From Candidatus Latescibacterota bacterium (GTDB taxonomy: Bacteria > Krumholzibacteriota > Krumholzibacteriia > JACNKJ01): a stretch of DNA of 64,000 nucleotides. Where the stretch lies: the NCBI GenBank assembly GCA_020633725.1, contig JACKDC010000003.1, forward strand, positions 62,001 through 126,000, in the 5' to 3' direction. How positions within the stretch are numbered: the stretch's first letter is position 1; each line of letters begins with the position of its first letter. The notes beneath the pieces are model-generated. The model saw only the letters and a program-made list of their open reading frames with translations. It made no database searches and was not told where the DNA came from. Both the position numbers and the translations under genes were made by a program. Positions 51,155-59,275 of this stretch are shown piece after piece.

Positions 51155-53125
51155 ATGAAGCGAGCCCTGCCCCTCCTCGCCGTCCTCGCGCTCGTGGCCA
51201 GCGCCCTCCCGGCCGCCGCCTACACTCCGGAGGAGACGAGCTACCTTCGGCGTCACGTCGTGCTGGTCGACGGCCGCGGACGCCCCCTCGATCCGGCCAC
51301 CGGAAGGCGACTCGACGCGCCCGGTTCGACGCTGACCTTCGAGAGCCATCTGGACAGCCTGCTGGGCAACATTCGCCGGCAGGGGGAGTCCGGCCACCGC
51401 GACGTGCTGCTTTTCGTCCACGGCGGCCTGAACAGCTTCGACGGATCGCGCGAACGGGCCCTGCGCGTGGGCCCGGCCATGGAGGAGGCAGGCTACCAGC
51501 CGCTCTTCCTGATCTGGTCTTCCAACCTCCTGGTCGGCCTCAAGGATCAGGCTGCCCGCGCGCGCAACGACGTCCACGTCAACCCCGTCCTGAACGGACT
51601 CTACTTCGTGTCGTTGCTGCCCAGCGTCGTCGTTCGCGGCGTCGGGCGCATGCCCGAAGTCTATCCGCTGCAGCTCTCCGAGGACTTGTCGACCATGTCC
51701 TCCACGTTCTTCACCTGGCAGACGGACGTGAGGCGAATCTACGAAGCGGCCATGGAGGACGCGAAGCGCGGCGAGGCGGACCGCCTGGAGATGTCCTGGC
51801 CCATCGACGACAGACCCGGCAAGGTGCGGATGTTCGGTCGCGGCGCGCTGTGGGCGCGCACCTTTCCCCTGCGCATCGTCACGTCGCCGTTCATCACGGA
51901 GCTGGGAGCGAGCGCCTGGCACAGCATGCGATCGCGGTCCCAGGCCATGTTCCGCCGCCCGGATGAGTTCACCTATCAGAAGGGCGACTCGAGCGGGTTG
52001 CGGCGCTACGACGGCGGCGGCGGCGGAGGCCTCACACGTTACGTCAACGCCTTCGCGGACTCCCTCGCCTCCGCGCGCCAGCAGGGGCGCGACTACTCGC
52101 TGACCCTGGTGGGGCACAGCATGGGCACGATCATCATCAGCGAGGTGCTGCGCCGCTGGCCCGAGCTGCCCTACTCGCGGATCATCTTCATGGCGGCGGC
52201 CTGTTCGATCCGCGAGGCCGAGGTGGGCTTGATCCCCGCGCTGCGCCGCAATCACTCGCTGGAGTTCTACAACCTCAGCCTTCACCCGGAGGCCGAGTCA
52301 CGCGAGATGAACTACGGCGATCTCCCCCACCGCGGCACGCTGCTCACCTGGATCGACAACTTCTACAGCACGCGGGAGAGCTTTCCCGATCGCACGCTGG
52401 GCCGATGGAACAACATCGCGCTGGCCACTTCCATCTTTCCCGACGACGTGCGCGGCCAGGTCCATCTCAAGGCCTTCGGTCTCGGCCGCAACCCTTCTCC
52501 CCGGCCTGACGACAGGCTCCTGCCCTACGCGCCAGGGTATCCCGGCCCGCAGCGCCACGGTGACTTCAGCGATTACGCCTTCTGGTCGGACGACTTTCTC
52601 GCGCCGGAAGGGCGCAGGACGACCTCGAGTCCCCGCGCCTGGCGCCTCGCCACGCGGGCCGGATTGCAGCGCTGCTACCGCGAGGGCGACTGGGGCTGGA
52701 TGGGTGAGCTGGGCGTCGGCGCGCGCGTCGACCAGGGGCTGACGGTGGCCCTCACCGGGCGCATGGCGCTCGGCAGCAGCGGCTATCCCGAGCCTCCGCT
52801 GCCCACCGCCGGCGAGAGCAGCTGGCGCAGCCTCGGCCTGAACTTCGACTACGAGAACAAGCGGATCAGCTCCGACACCTTCGTCGGCTGGGGACGCCGC
52901 GGCTGGAAGGACGGCGGCGAGAGCCGGCACTGGAACTGCCTGGTCATCGCCCCGGCGGAGAGCTACGTGCATCCCCTGTTCGGGTCCCTGGCCGCGCAGC
53001 TGGGGCTGGGCTACCGCTTCGTGTGGATGGAAGGTCGCCACGGCTTCCGCGAACACGGCCAGAGCGGCTGGACCTACCGCCTCGCGCTGCAGCTCGGCAG
53101 CCGCGGTCCGGCCTGGAGCCCTTGA
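51155..53125 (+). CDS. Secreted alpha/beta-hydrolase with a beta-rich C-terminal region
   Basis: This is a 656-residue exported protein (signal peptide MKRALPLLAVLALVASALPAAA). The alpha/beta-hydrolase fold shows VLLFVHGGLNSF (oxyanion His-Gly) near residue 90 and the nucleophile elbow LVGHSMGTIIISEVL near residue 325, so Ser is the likely nucleophile; acid and His partners are not certain. The last 170 residues alternate polar and hydrophobic residues (GELGVGARVDQGLTVALTG, SLAAQLGLGYRFVW, SGWTYRLALQLGS), which looks like outer-membrane beta strands. A lipase or esterase at the outer membrane is a fair guess, not proven. Confidence 0.78.
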   Translation: MKRALPLLAVLALVASALPAAAYTPEETSYLRRHVVLVDGRGRPLDPATGRRLDAPGSTLTFESHLDSLLGNIRRQGESGHRDVLLFVHGGLNSFDGSRERALRVGPAMEEAGYQPLFLIWSSNLLVGLKDQAARARNDVHVNPVLNGLYFVSLLPSVVVRGVGRMPEVYPLQLSEDLSTMSSTFFTWQTDVRRIYEAAMEDAKRGEADRLEMSWPIDDRPGKVRMFGRGALWARTFPLRIVTSPFITELGASAWHSMRSRSQAMFRRPDEFTYQKGDSSGLRRYDGGGGGGLTRYVNAFADSLASARQQGRDYSLTLVGHSMGTIIISEVLRRWPELPYSRIIFMAAACSIREAEVGLIPALRRNHSLEFYNLSLHPEAESREMNYGDLPHRGTLLTWIDNFYSTRESFPDRTLGRWNNIALATSIFPDDVRGQVHLKAFGLGRNPSPRPDDRLLPYAPGYPGPQRHGDFSDYAFWSDDFLAPEGRRTTSSPRAWRLATRAGLQRCYREGDWGWMGELGVGARVDQGLTVALTGRMALGSSGYPEPPLPTAGESSWRSLGLNFDYENKRISSDTFVGWGRRGWKDGGESRHWNCLVIAPAESYVHPLFGSLAAQLGLGYRFVWMEGRHGFREHGQSGWTYRLALQLGSRGPAWSP

Positions 53126-53141
53126 TCAGCGCGGCCCGTCA

Positions 53142-53190
53142 TCCTTCCGCGAGTGCCTCACGAAGTGTGAAGCGAGCGAGAGGGCACCGG
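53142..53190 (-). repeat. Intergenic hairpin repeat, copy B (degenerate)
   Basis: The minus strand reads CTCGCTCGCTTCACACTTCG then TGAGGCACTCGCGG, about 30 of 33 positions like copy A. The outer arms pair only imperfectly. It sits between two convergent genes (the hydrolase and gatD). Confidence 0.65.
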
Positions 53191-53203
53191 GTCCCCAAGC
53201 GTG

Positions 53204-54634
53204 TCACTTGCGATGGTCGCGCACGAAGGCGTCCAGCTCTGGCAGCCCGCCCTGGAAGACGAGGTAGCCGTCGTGGGGCTCGCGCTCGGTGATGTCGTCG
53301 GCCACCGGCGTCGTCATGATGCCGCGCAGGGTCTCCAGGTCGTCCGTCTGCCCCAGCGCCCAACCCAGCTTCATGTAGGCCACCTCGGGCAGCATGTTGG
53401 CCAGCGGCACGACGCCCATCTCCATGATCTCGCGACCGGTCTCGTAGACGTACATCTGCACGTAGCCCCAGAGCGTCTGCACCGTCATGAAGACGGCCAC
53501 GCCGGCCTCGCGCGCGCGCTTCAGCGCGGGATAGACGGGGCGGTTCACGTGGCCGAGGCCCGTCCCCGCGATCACGATCCCCCTGTAGCCATGGTCGATG
53601 AGGCTGTCGAAGACGTCCGACTTCATGCCCGGATAGTAGTAGACCAGGGCGACGCGCTCGTCGAAGACGGGCGTCGCGCGGAAGTTCGCCAGCGCCGCCT
53701 CGCTCGCCGCGGGATCGCGCCCCTCCACGCGCGTGCGGAAGCGGCGCGGGTGGTAGTCGCGGCGCAGCGGCGTCACGCCCTCGCGGCTGACCGTGGCGAG
53801 CGGCGTGTCGCTGAGCGTGCGGAAGGTGCTGCGGTAGCTGGAGTGCATCTTGCGGACGCGCGTGCCGCGGTGCAGCAGGCCGTACTGGTCGCTGGTGGGC
53901 CCGAACATGCAGACCATCACCTCGGCGATGTCCCCCTGCCCCGCCGTCAGCGCCGCATGGATCAGGTTGAGCGCCGCGTCCGAGCTGGGGCGGTCGCTGC
54001 TGCGCTGGCTGCCCACCATCACGATGGGCACCGGCGGGTTCTGCAGCATGAAGCTCAGCACCGCCGCCGTGTGGTGCATGGTGTCCGTGCCGTGGCCGAT
54101 GACGATGCCGTCCACGCCGCTTCGAATCGCCGCCTCCACGGCGCGCGCCGTGCCGATCCACTGCTCGGGACCCATGTTCTCGCTGAAGACGCCGTAGAGC
54201 TTCTCGGTGTCCAGGTTGCAGACGTCCGCCAGCTCGGGCACCGAGCCGTAGAGCTCGCCCGGCGTGAAGGCCGGGATCACCGCGCCCGTGCGGTAGTCGA
54301 GGCGGCTGGCGATGGTCCCACCCGTCCCGAAGAGCTTGACGTAGGGCTTGCCCGCGTCGTGCGGAAAGGCCTGCTCGGGGATCTTGTAGTGGGCCTCCTT
54401 GCGGCCGGTCTCGTGCAGCGCGGTGACCGTGTCCACGTGCAGGCCCACGTTGTAGCCGCTGGCCAGCTTGAGGACGAGATGCTCGGCGTCGGCCGTCTCG
54501 CTGCGCGGCAGGATCGTGCCCTGGTAGGTGCCCTGGGTCGTCTCCGCGTCGACGACGCTCCACACGCCGACGCCGTGGGTCTCCAGCAGCGCGCGGCCCG
54601 GGCCGCGGTAACCCTTGAAGCGATCGTCGCTCAT
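53204..54634 (-). CDS. gatD: Glutamyl-tRNA(Gln) amidotransferase subunit D (archaeal type)
   Basis: This 476-residue L-asparaginase-like subunit releases ammonia from an amide donor (Gln or Asn) for GatE. It has an N-terminal GatD-specific barrel (about 1-85: GVWSVVDAETTQGTYQGTILPRS), then the asparaginase domain with FGTGGTIASRLDYRTGAVIPAFT (first catalytic Thr), VIGHGTDTMHHTAAVLSFML (second Thr with Asp) and VMVGSQRSSDRPSSDAALNL. The whole-protein match and the adjacent gatE exclude a plain asparaginase. Its ATG overlaps the gatE stop (ATGA), so GatE and GatD are made together. GatDE is described as the archaeal pathway, so its presence here is unusual. Confidence 0.92.
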   Translation of the reverse strand: MSDDRFKGYRGPGRALLETHGVGVWSVVDAETTQGTYQGTILPRSETADAEHLVLKLASGYNVGLHVDTVTALHETGRKEAHYKIPEQAFPHDAGKPYVKLFGTGGTIASRLDYRTGAVIPAFTPGELYGSVPELADVCNLDTEKLYGVFSENMGPEQWIGTARAVEAAIRSGVDGIVIGHGTDTMHHTAAVLSFMLQNPPVPIVMVGSQRSSDRPSSDAALNLIHAALTAGQGDIAEVMVCMFGPTSDQYGLLHRGTRVRKMHSSYRSTFRTLSDTPLATVSREGVTPLRRDYHPRRFRTRVEGRDPAASEAALANFRATPVFDERVALVYYYPGMKSDVFDSLIDHGYRGIVIAGTGLGHVNRPVYPALKRAREAGVAVFMTVQTLWGYVQMYVYETGREIMEMGVVPLANMLPEVAYMKLGWALGQTDDLETLRGIMTTPVADDITEREPHDGYLVFQGGLPELDAFVRDHRK

Positions 54635-56580
54635 CGGGCCTCCTTTTCGGTCCGGTTCCGGGACCCGGCTTCGGACGCCCGGGCGTCCAGCAGGGCCGCC
54701 ACGCGCAGGCCGGGGCAGGTGGCCCCCAGCCGCTCGCGCAGGCGTCCGAGGCGGTAGCGTCGCAGGGCCGCGCTCGCGAGCGGACGCGCCGGCGCCGGCA
54801 GGGAGGCCAGCGCGGCGTCCACGCGTTCGCGCAGCGTCTCCTCGCCCAGGGGCGGCGGCGGCACGGGACGCTCCCGCCCCTCGCTGCGGGCCCAGCGGGC
54901 CAGGGCGGGACGGTCGGCCTCGCGCGGCGCGCGCGCGATGAACTCGGGCAGCCAGTCCAGGGACCCGGCCTCCCGGGCGCGAGCGAGGCGCAGGCCGCCG
55001 CGCTCGAGCGAACGCCAGTGCGAGGTCAGCAGGATCGCCAGGCGGCGCCGCGCCGCGGGGTCCAGCGGAGTCGCGAGCGCGAGGAAGTCCTCGGCGCGCT
55101 CCTGCCGCAGCAGCTGGCCGACGAGCTCGTCGCCAAGGCCGGCGGCCTCCAGCTTCGCCGACAGGTCCCAGGGCCGGGCGGGCAGGCTGGCGCGCAGGTC
55201 GTTCCAGCGCTGGATGGGCAGCGGCAGCGGCGGCAGGTCGGTGTCGGGGTACATGCGGTCGGGGCCGGGCAGGACGCGCTCGAAGCGCGTGGTGCCGTCG
55301 GGCTGGGCCTGGCGCGTTTCGCTGGGGACGCCGCACAGCGCCTCCTGTGCGCGCAGCTCGATCTCGCCGAGGGCGGTCTCGAGGTCGCGGGCGCCGCCCC
55401 AGACCATCAGGATCGGCGCCTCTTCCGGCGCGCCGAGGAGCTGGCGGACGCGCTGCCACTCGCTCCAGGTGGGGCCGTCGTCCAGCTGTTCGCTGGAGAC
55501 CAGATTCGGGTTGCGGTCGAGGCAGGCCACCACGCGGACGCGGTCGCGGAACTCGCCGAGGAAGCGCACGCCAGGCTGCAGCTCGCGGCGCAGCACGCCC
55601 TCGAAGCCGGGCATGGCGATGGCCCCGAGCTTGTCGCCGCGGGCGAGGGCCTTCTGGACCGGGCGGTACTGGCAGCTCTTGAAGAGGCCCGTCACCTCGC
55701 CCTGCAGCCCGTGGTAGCCCACCGCGGGCAGGCCGCGCGCGAGCAGCGCGTCGCGGATCTCGAGGAGACCCCTCTGCCGCAGCGCCTCGTTGTGCACCAG
55801 CCGGCCGATGGCGGGGATGCGCGAGACGCCCTTGATCTCGATGCGGGTGCCGCCGCGGACGCTGACGTTCACGTCCTGCCGCGCCGCGCCCGCCCCCCGG
55901 CGCACCTTGCCGGTGGCGCGGGTCAGGCGCCGCACCACCTGGGCGCAGGCCTCCACCTCGGCCGGCGTGCGCAGGTCCGGCCCGGTGACGACCTCGATGA
56001 GGGGCATCCCCAGGCGATCCGTGCGGTAGACGCGCAGGTGCCCGCGGTCCAGCAGCTCGCGTGAGGAGTCCTCCTCGATGCTGAGCTGCAGCACGCTCAC
56101 GGGGCGTCCCTCCACCCGGATCTCGCCCTGCACTCCGAGGATCGCCGTGCGCTGGAACCCCGTGGGGATGGACCCGTCCAGGTACTGCTTGCGGATCACG
56201 TGCACCTCGCCCACCGGCTGCAGGCCGAGGAGCAGCGTGATCTCCATGGCGATGTCCAGCGCCTCGCGGTCCATCTCGAAGGGCGGGGCGTCGTCCATCT
56301 CGTAGGTGCAGACGCTCTCCTTGTTGAGGCGGTAGAGGATCTCCTTGCGCGTCTTGAACTCCATGAGCGCGGTGCCGTCGTACTCGCCGAGCTCGGAGAG
56401 GGTGGGCCGCATGTGGCGGAGGATCTCGGCGTCGAAGGCGCCGGTGTAGCGCCCGGCCGGGCAGCGGCAGAAGAGCTTGCGGCGGGTCAGCAGCTGCTGG
56501 TGGACCTCCAGGCCGGCCACCAGGCCCAGGTCGGCATAGTCCTGGGCCGACAGCTCGCCGTACTCGGGGAGATGGGGCAT
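54631..56580 (-). CDS. gatE: Glutamyl-tRNA(Gln) amidotransferase subunit E (archaeal type)
   Basis: This 649-residue subunit binds Glu-tRNA(Gln), activates the glutamyl group with ATP and transfers ammonia from GatD. Start GLVAGLEVHQQLLTRRKLFCRCP is the GatB/GatE cradle motif; then STFxxEYDGTALMEFK-like text (ELGEYDGTALMEFKTRKEI), KQYLDGSIPTGFQRTAILG, LSIEEDSSRELL, GMPLIEVVTGPDL, and GAARQDVNVSVRGGTRIEIKGV. An inserted domain (about 270-400: LFKSCQYRPVQKAL...MVWGG) resembles the AspRS-type insertion unique to GatE, and a YqeY-like tail follows. Those features set it apart from bacterial GatB. It is first of the two-gene operon. Confidence 0.93.
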   Translation of the reverse strand: MPHLPEYGELSAQDYADLGLVAGLEVHQQLLTRRKLFCRCPAGRYTGAFDAEILRHMRPTLSELGEYDGTALMEFKTRKEILYRLNKESVCTYEMDDAPPFEMDREALDIAMEITLLLGLQPVGEVHVIRKQYLDGSIPTGFQRTAILGVQGEIRVEGRPVSVLQLSIEEDSSRELLDRGHLRVYRTDRLGMPLIEVVTGPDLRTPAEVEACAQVVRRLTRATGKVRRGAGAARQDVNVSVRGGTRIEIKGVSRIPAIGRLVHNEALRQRGLLEIRDALLARGLPAVGYHGLQGEVTGLFKSCQYRPVQKALARGDKLGAIAMPGFEGVLRRELQPGVRFLGEFRDRVRVVACLDRNPNLVSSEQLDDGPTWSEWQRVRQLLGAPEEAPILMVWGGARDLETALGEIELRAQEALCGVPSETRQAQPDGTTRFERVLPGPDRMYPDTDLPPLPLPIQRWNDLRASLPARPWDLSAKLEAAGLGDELVGQLLRQERAEDFLALATPLDPAARRRLAILLTSHWRSLERGGLRLARAREAGSLDWLPEFIARAPREADRPALARWARSEGRERPVPPPPLGEETLRERVDAALASLPAPARPLASAALRRYRLGRLRERLGATCPGLRVAALLDARASEAGSRNRTEKEAR

Positions 56581-56690
56581 CGCGCGCTCCGGGACGGGGT
56601 TAGGGACGGATGCCGAGGAAGGTACAGGAGCCGGCCCGGCTTTTCCAGCCCCGGAGAGGCGCTTTGACGCCGCCGGGGAAGTAAACGGAC

Positions 56691-56719
56691 TTCACATTCC
56701 CGCCTAAAGCCGCTACAAT
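56691..56719 (+). promoter_or_regulatory. Promoter of the first selenoprotein candidate
   Basis: TTCACA (56691-56696), 17 bases, TACAAT (56714-56719). The palindrome TTTGATCAAA (56727-56736) sits at the expected transcription start. A similar GCTACAATT occurs at 58003-58011 before the second gene. Confidence 0.6.
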
Positions 56720-56824
56720 TGTCCTGTTTGATCAAACCCGGCGGGGGCAGTGCCCTGTCGGTTTTCTCTGTCCCGGACGCGCGAGCTCCGGGGCGGCCCT
56801 CACCACTGTCGACAGGGGGATTCC

Positions 56825-57877
56825 ATGCACCACAAGATCAAGATCGGAGTGGCATTGCTCATGCTGCTCTGCGCGAGCACGGCCTGGGGCGTGCAGCGCG
56901 CCGTGCTGGTAGAGCTGTTCACCAACGCTGGCTGACCCTACTGCCCGGCTGCGGACGCAGCCTTCGAGAACCTCGACGCCGCCTACGGCGACGACCTGCT
57001 GACCATGGTCTCTTGGCACGTTTACTGGCCCGGCTACGATCCCTTCTGGTACTACAACACTCCCGACTGCCAGGGGCGGATCGACTTCTACAACGTCTCC
57101 GGCGTGCCCTTCTTCAGGACCGATGGCTGGCTCCCTTCCAACGCCAGCACGCTGCCCCTCCACTTCGACTACGAGACCGCCATCGACACGCCCGTGAGCA
57201 TGACGATCACCGGCCTCTTCGACACCAACACGGGGCACCTGGACTTCAACGTGACGGCCAGCACCGGCGAGGCGCTGCCCACCGGCAGCTACCGTCTCTA
57301 CGTGACGCTCACGGAGACGGACCTCTACTTCGCCGGCTCCAACGGCGTGACGAACCACCCGAACACCATGCGTGACTGCTTCCCGGACTACAACGGAACG
57401 GTGGCCAACTTCACCGGCGGCTTCCCGCAGACGGTGAACTACGCCGGCAGCACCGACCTCGACCCGACCTTCGACTGGGACAAGTGCCGCCTGGTCGCCT
57501 GGGTCCAGGACACATCCGGCCAGAAGAAGGTGCAGCAGTCCATCGCGAAGTTCGTCACCGATATGGGCGACCTGACCGCCGTGGACAGCGCGCTGCCCGA
57601 GGCCATGCTCCTGGGTCAGAGCTACCCGAACCCCTTCAACCCCAGCACGACGATCCCGCTCAACGTGAAGCGGGCCGGCGCGGCGCGCCTGGACATCGTG
57701 GGCGCGGACGGCCGCCTGGTGCGCACGCTGCTCCAGGGCGACCTGCCCACGGGCACGCGGAACGTCACCTGGGACGGCACCGACGCCGAGGGCGTCGGCG
57801 TGGCCTCGGGCGTCTACCTCGCCCGGCTCCACAGCGCCGACGGCGTGCAGAGCAAGCGTCTGATTCTCATGAAGTAG
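56825..57877 (+). CDS. Secreted Omp28/thioredoxin-like protein with in-frame UGA (probable selenoprotein), copy 1
   Basis: Read through the TGA at 56933-56935, this gene encodes 350 residues. A signal peptide (1-22) leads to RAVLVELFTNAG-U37-PYC40-P: the UGA stands where Omp28-related thioredoxin-fold proteins have the first Cys of CxxC, giving UxxC. The downstream frame is intact for 313 codons (DAAFENLDAAYGDDLLTMVSWHVYWPG, typical of the family) and ends in the sorting module NPFNPSTTIPLN...GVYLARLHSADG. A hairpin 11 nt after the UGA fits a bacterial SECIS. UGA is a normal stop in many genes here. It is probably an extracytoplasmic redox protein. A pseudogene or assembly error is the alternative, made unlikely by the paralogue. 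Confidence 0.85.
56947..56962 (+). promoter_or_regulatory. SECIS-like hairpin of copy 1
   Basis: GGCTGC-GGAC-GCAGCC, a 6-bp perfect stem with a GGAC tetraloop, begins 11 nt and the loop 17 nt after the UGA, the spacing known for E. coli fdhF. The fdhF loop is GGUC; the U needed there is A here. Confidence 0.7.
57554..57858 (+). repeat. 305-base near-identical segment (sorting module), copy 1
   Basis: This matches 58831-59135 with about five mismatches, while the upstream halves of the two genes are clearly diverged. Confidence 0.9.
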
Positions 57878-57887
57878 AGCGCTCGCA

Positions 57888-57935
57888 AGGTCTTTGCCTC
57901 GCTTCGCACTGCGTGAGGCGCCCGGCCAAAGACCT
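57888..57935. repeat. Intergenic hairpin repeat, copy C
   Basis: AGGTCTTTG (57888-57896) and CAAAGACCT (57927-57935) enclose CCTCGCTTCGCACTGCGTGA and GGCGCCC, the same core as copies A and B but with unrelated arms. Confidence 0.7.
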
Positions 57936-57960
57936 CGCTCGCCAGCATGGCAGTAGCAGA

Positions 57961-57987
57961 AGGGGGAGCCTGACGGCTCCCCCTTTT
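57961..57987 (+). terminator. Intrinsic terminator of selenoprotein copy 1
   Basis: AGGGGGAGCC-TGAC-GGCTCCCCCT followed by TTT. Confidence 0.92.
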
Positions 57988-58101
57988 CGTGTGAGCGTGG
58001 GCGCTACAATTCCGGGGTGACTTGTCCTGAATTATCGGCTATCCTTTGGGGGCTCGACTCGCCCCTTGGGCGCACAACCACCCACCTGGGAGGATCTCTC
58101 C

Positions 58102-59154
58102 ATGAGACTCATGCGAATGACCGGACTCGCGCTGGCGCTGCTCGTGCTGGCCGGTGTGAGCGTCGCGGCGGACCGCAACGTCCTGCTCGAGCTCTACACC
58201 AACTGTGGCTGACCCGGCTGCCCGACCTCGGACGAGGCCGTTGATGAGTTCATCAACCTGCATCCCGACGACGTCGTTTCCATCCAGTATCACATGAGCT
58301 GGCCGGGCTACGACCCCTTCTACAACTACAACATCGCCGACAACAACGCGCGCCGCGGCTTCTACGCCGTCAACGCCGTTCCCGACATCTTCGTCGACGG
58401 TGTCTACGAGACCAACTTCCCGCCCTTCGCCCAGTACTACGACAGCCGTATCGTCGTGCCCACGAGCGTGACAGTGGACATCACGGGTGACTACGACAAC
58501 GTCAGCGGGGCGATCAGCGTCACCGCCACCTCCACCACCGACGCGGCGCTGCCCGGTGGCACCGTGCAGTACCGCCTCTTCGTGGCCCTGGTAGAGGACA
58601 ACTGCGTTTACGTGGGATCGAACGGCGTGATCGTCCACCGCCACGTGCTGCGCGACTTCGCGCCCAGCGCCTACGGCACCGTGGTCACCTTCGCCGGCGA
58701 CCTGCCGCAGTCGGCCTCCGTGGACGCCAGCTTCACCATGGATTCGAGCTTCGAGGAGTCCGAGTGCATGATCGTCGCCTGGCTGCAGGAAGCGATCAGC
58801 AAGGAGGTCTACAACGCGTCCTGGGTGCACGTCACCGATATGGGCGACCTGACCGCCGTGGACAGCGCGCTGCCCGAGGCCATGCTCCTGGGCCAGTGCT
58901 ACCCGAACCCCTTCAACCCCAGCACGACGATCCCGCTCAACGTGAAGCGGGCCGGCGCGGCGCGCCTGGACATCGTGGGCGCGGACGGCCGACTGGTGCG
59001 CACGCTGCTCCAGGGCGACCTGCCCGCGGGCACGCGGAACGTCACCTGGGACGGCACCGACGCCGAGGGCATCGGCGTGGCCTCGGGCGTCTACCTCGCC
59101 CGGCTCCACAGCGCCGACGGCGTGCAGAGCAAGCGGGTGGTCCTCCTCAAGTAG
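58102..59154 (+). CDS. Secreted Omp28/thioredoxin-like protein with in-frame UGA (probable selenoprotein), copy 2
   Basis: This paralogue of the previous gene is exactly the same length (350 residues with UGA read through). Signal peptide 1-23, then RNVLLELYTNC35-G-U37-PGC40-PTSDEAVDEF; the TGA is at 58210-58212, codon 37 as in copy 1. The redox half is diverged from copy 1 (YHMSWPGYDPFYNYNIADNNARRGFYAVNAVPDIFVDG), with an extra Cys35 two residues before the Sec position. The C-terminal 100 residues are nearly identical to copy 1. GGGAGGA precedes the ATG by 7 bases. A GGAC-loop hairpin again follows the UGA. Two independent UGA positions that agree argue strongly against chance nonsense mutations. 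Confidence 0.86.
58223..58240 (+). promoter_or_regulatory. SECIS-like hairpin of copy 2
   Basis: CG-A-CCTC-GGAC-GAGG-C-CG: a 4-bp stem, one A/C mismatch and 2 more pairs. The GGAC loop starts 17 nt after the UGA, identical to copy 1 although the stem sequence differs. Confidence 0.65.
58831..59135 (+). repeat. 305-base near-identical segment (sorting module), copy 2
   Basis: Partner of 57554-57858; both are in register within their genes. Confidence 0.9.
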
Positions 59155-59182
59155 GACACTCGCCAGCGGAGCAGAAGCAGAC

Positions 59183-59209
59183 GGGGGAGCCGCAAGGCTC
59201 CCCCTTTTC
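59183..59209 (+). terminator. Intrinsic terminator of selenoprotein copy 2
   Basis: GGGGGAGCC-GCAA-GGCTCCCCC-TTTT; the stem is the same as in the terminator of copy 1, so the duplication probably included it. Confidence 0.92.
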
Positions 59210-59275
59210 GTCGCCGGCCGCAAGGACTGCGTGACGGCGGCGCGGGGCCCTGCTACCCTGCCCGCGGAGGTAGCC

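Noticed and set aside
56825..59154. The two UGA-containing genes as pseudogenes or as a sign of a UGA-reassigned code
   Set aside because: The same codon is affected in both paralogues, the frame stays intact for 313 codons, and UGA ends many intact genes elsewhere in the window.
59210..59240. Possible fourth copy of the hairpin repeat (ACTGCGTGACGG)
   Set aside because: Only about 9 bases match the core and there are no complementary arms.
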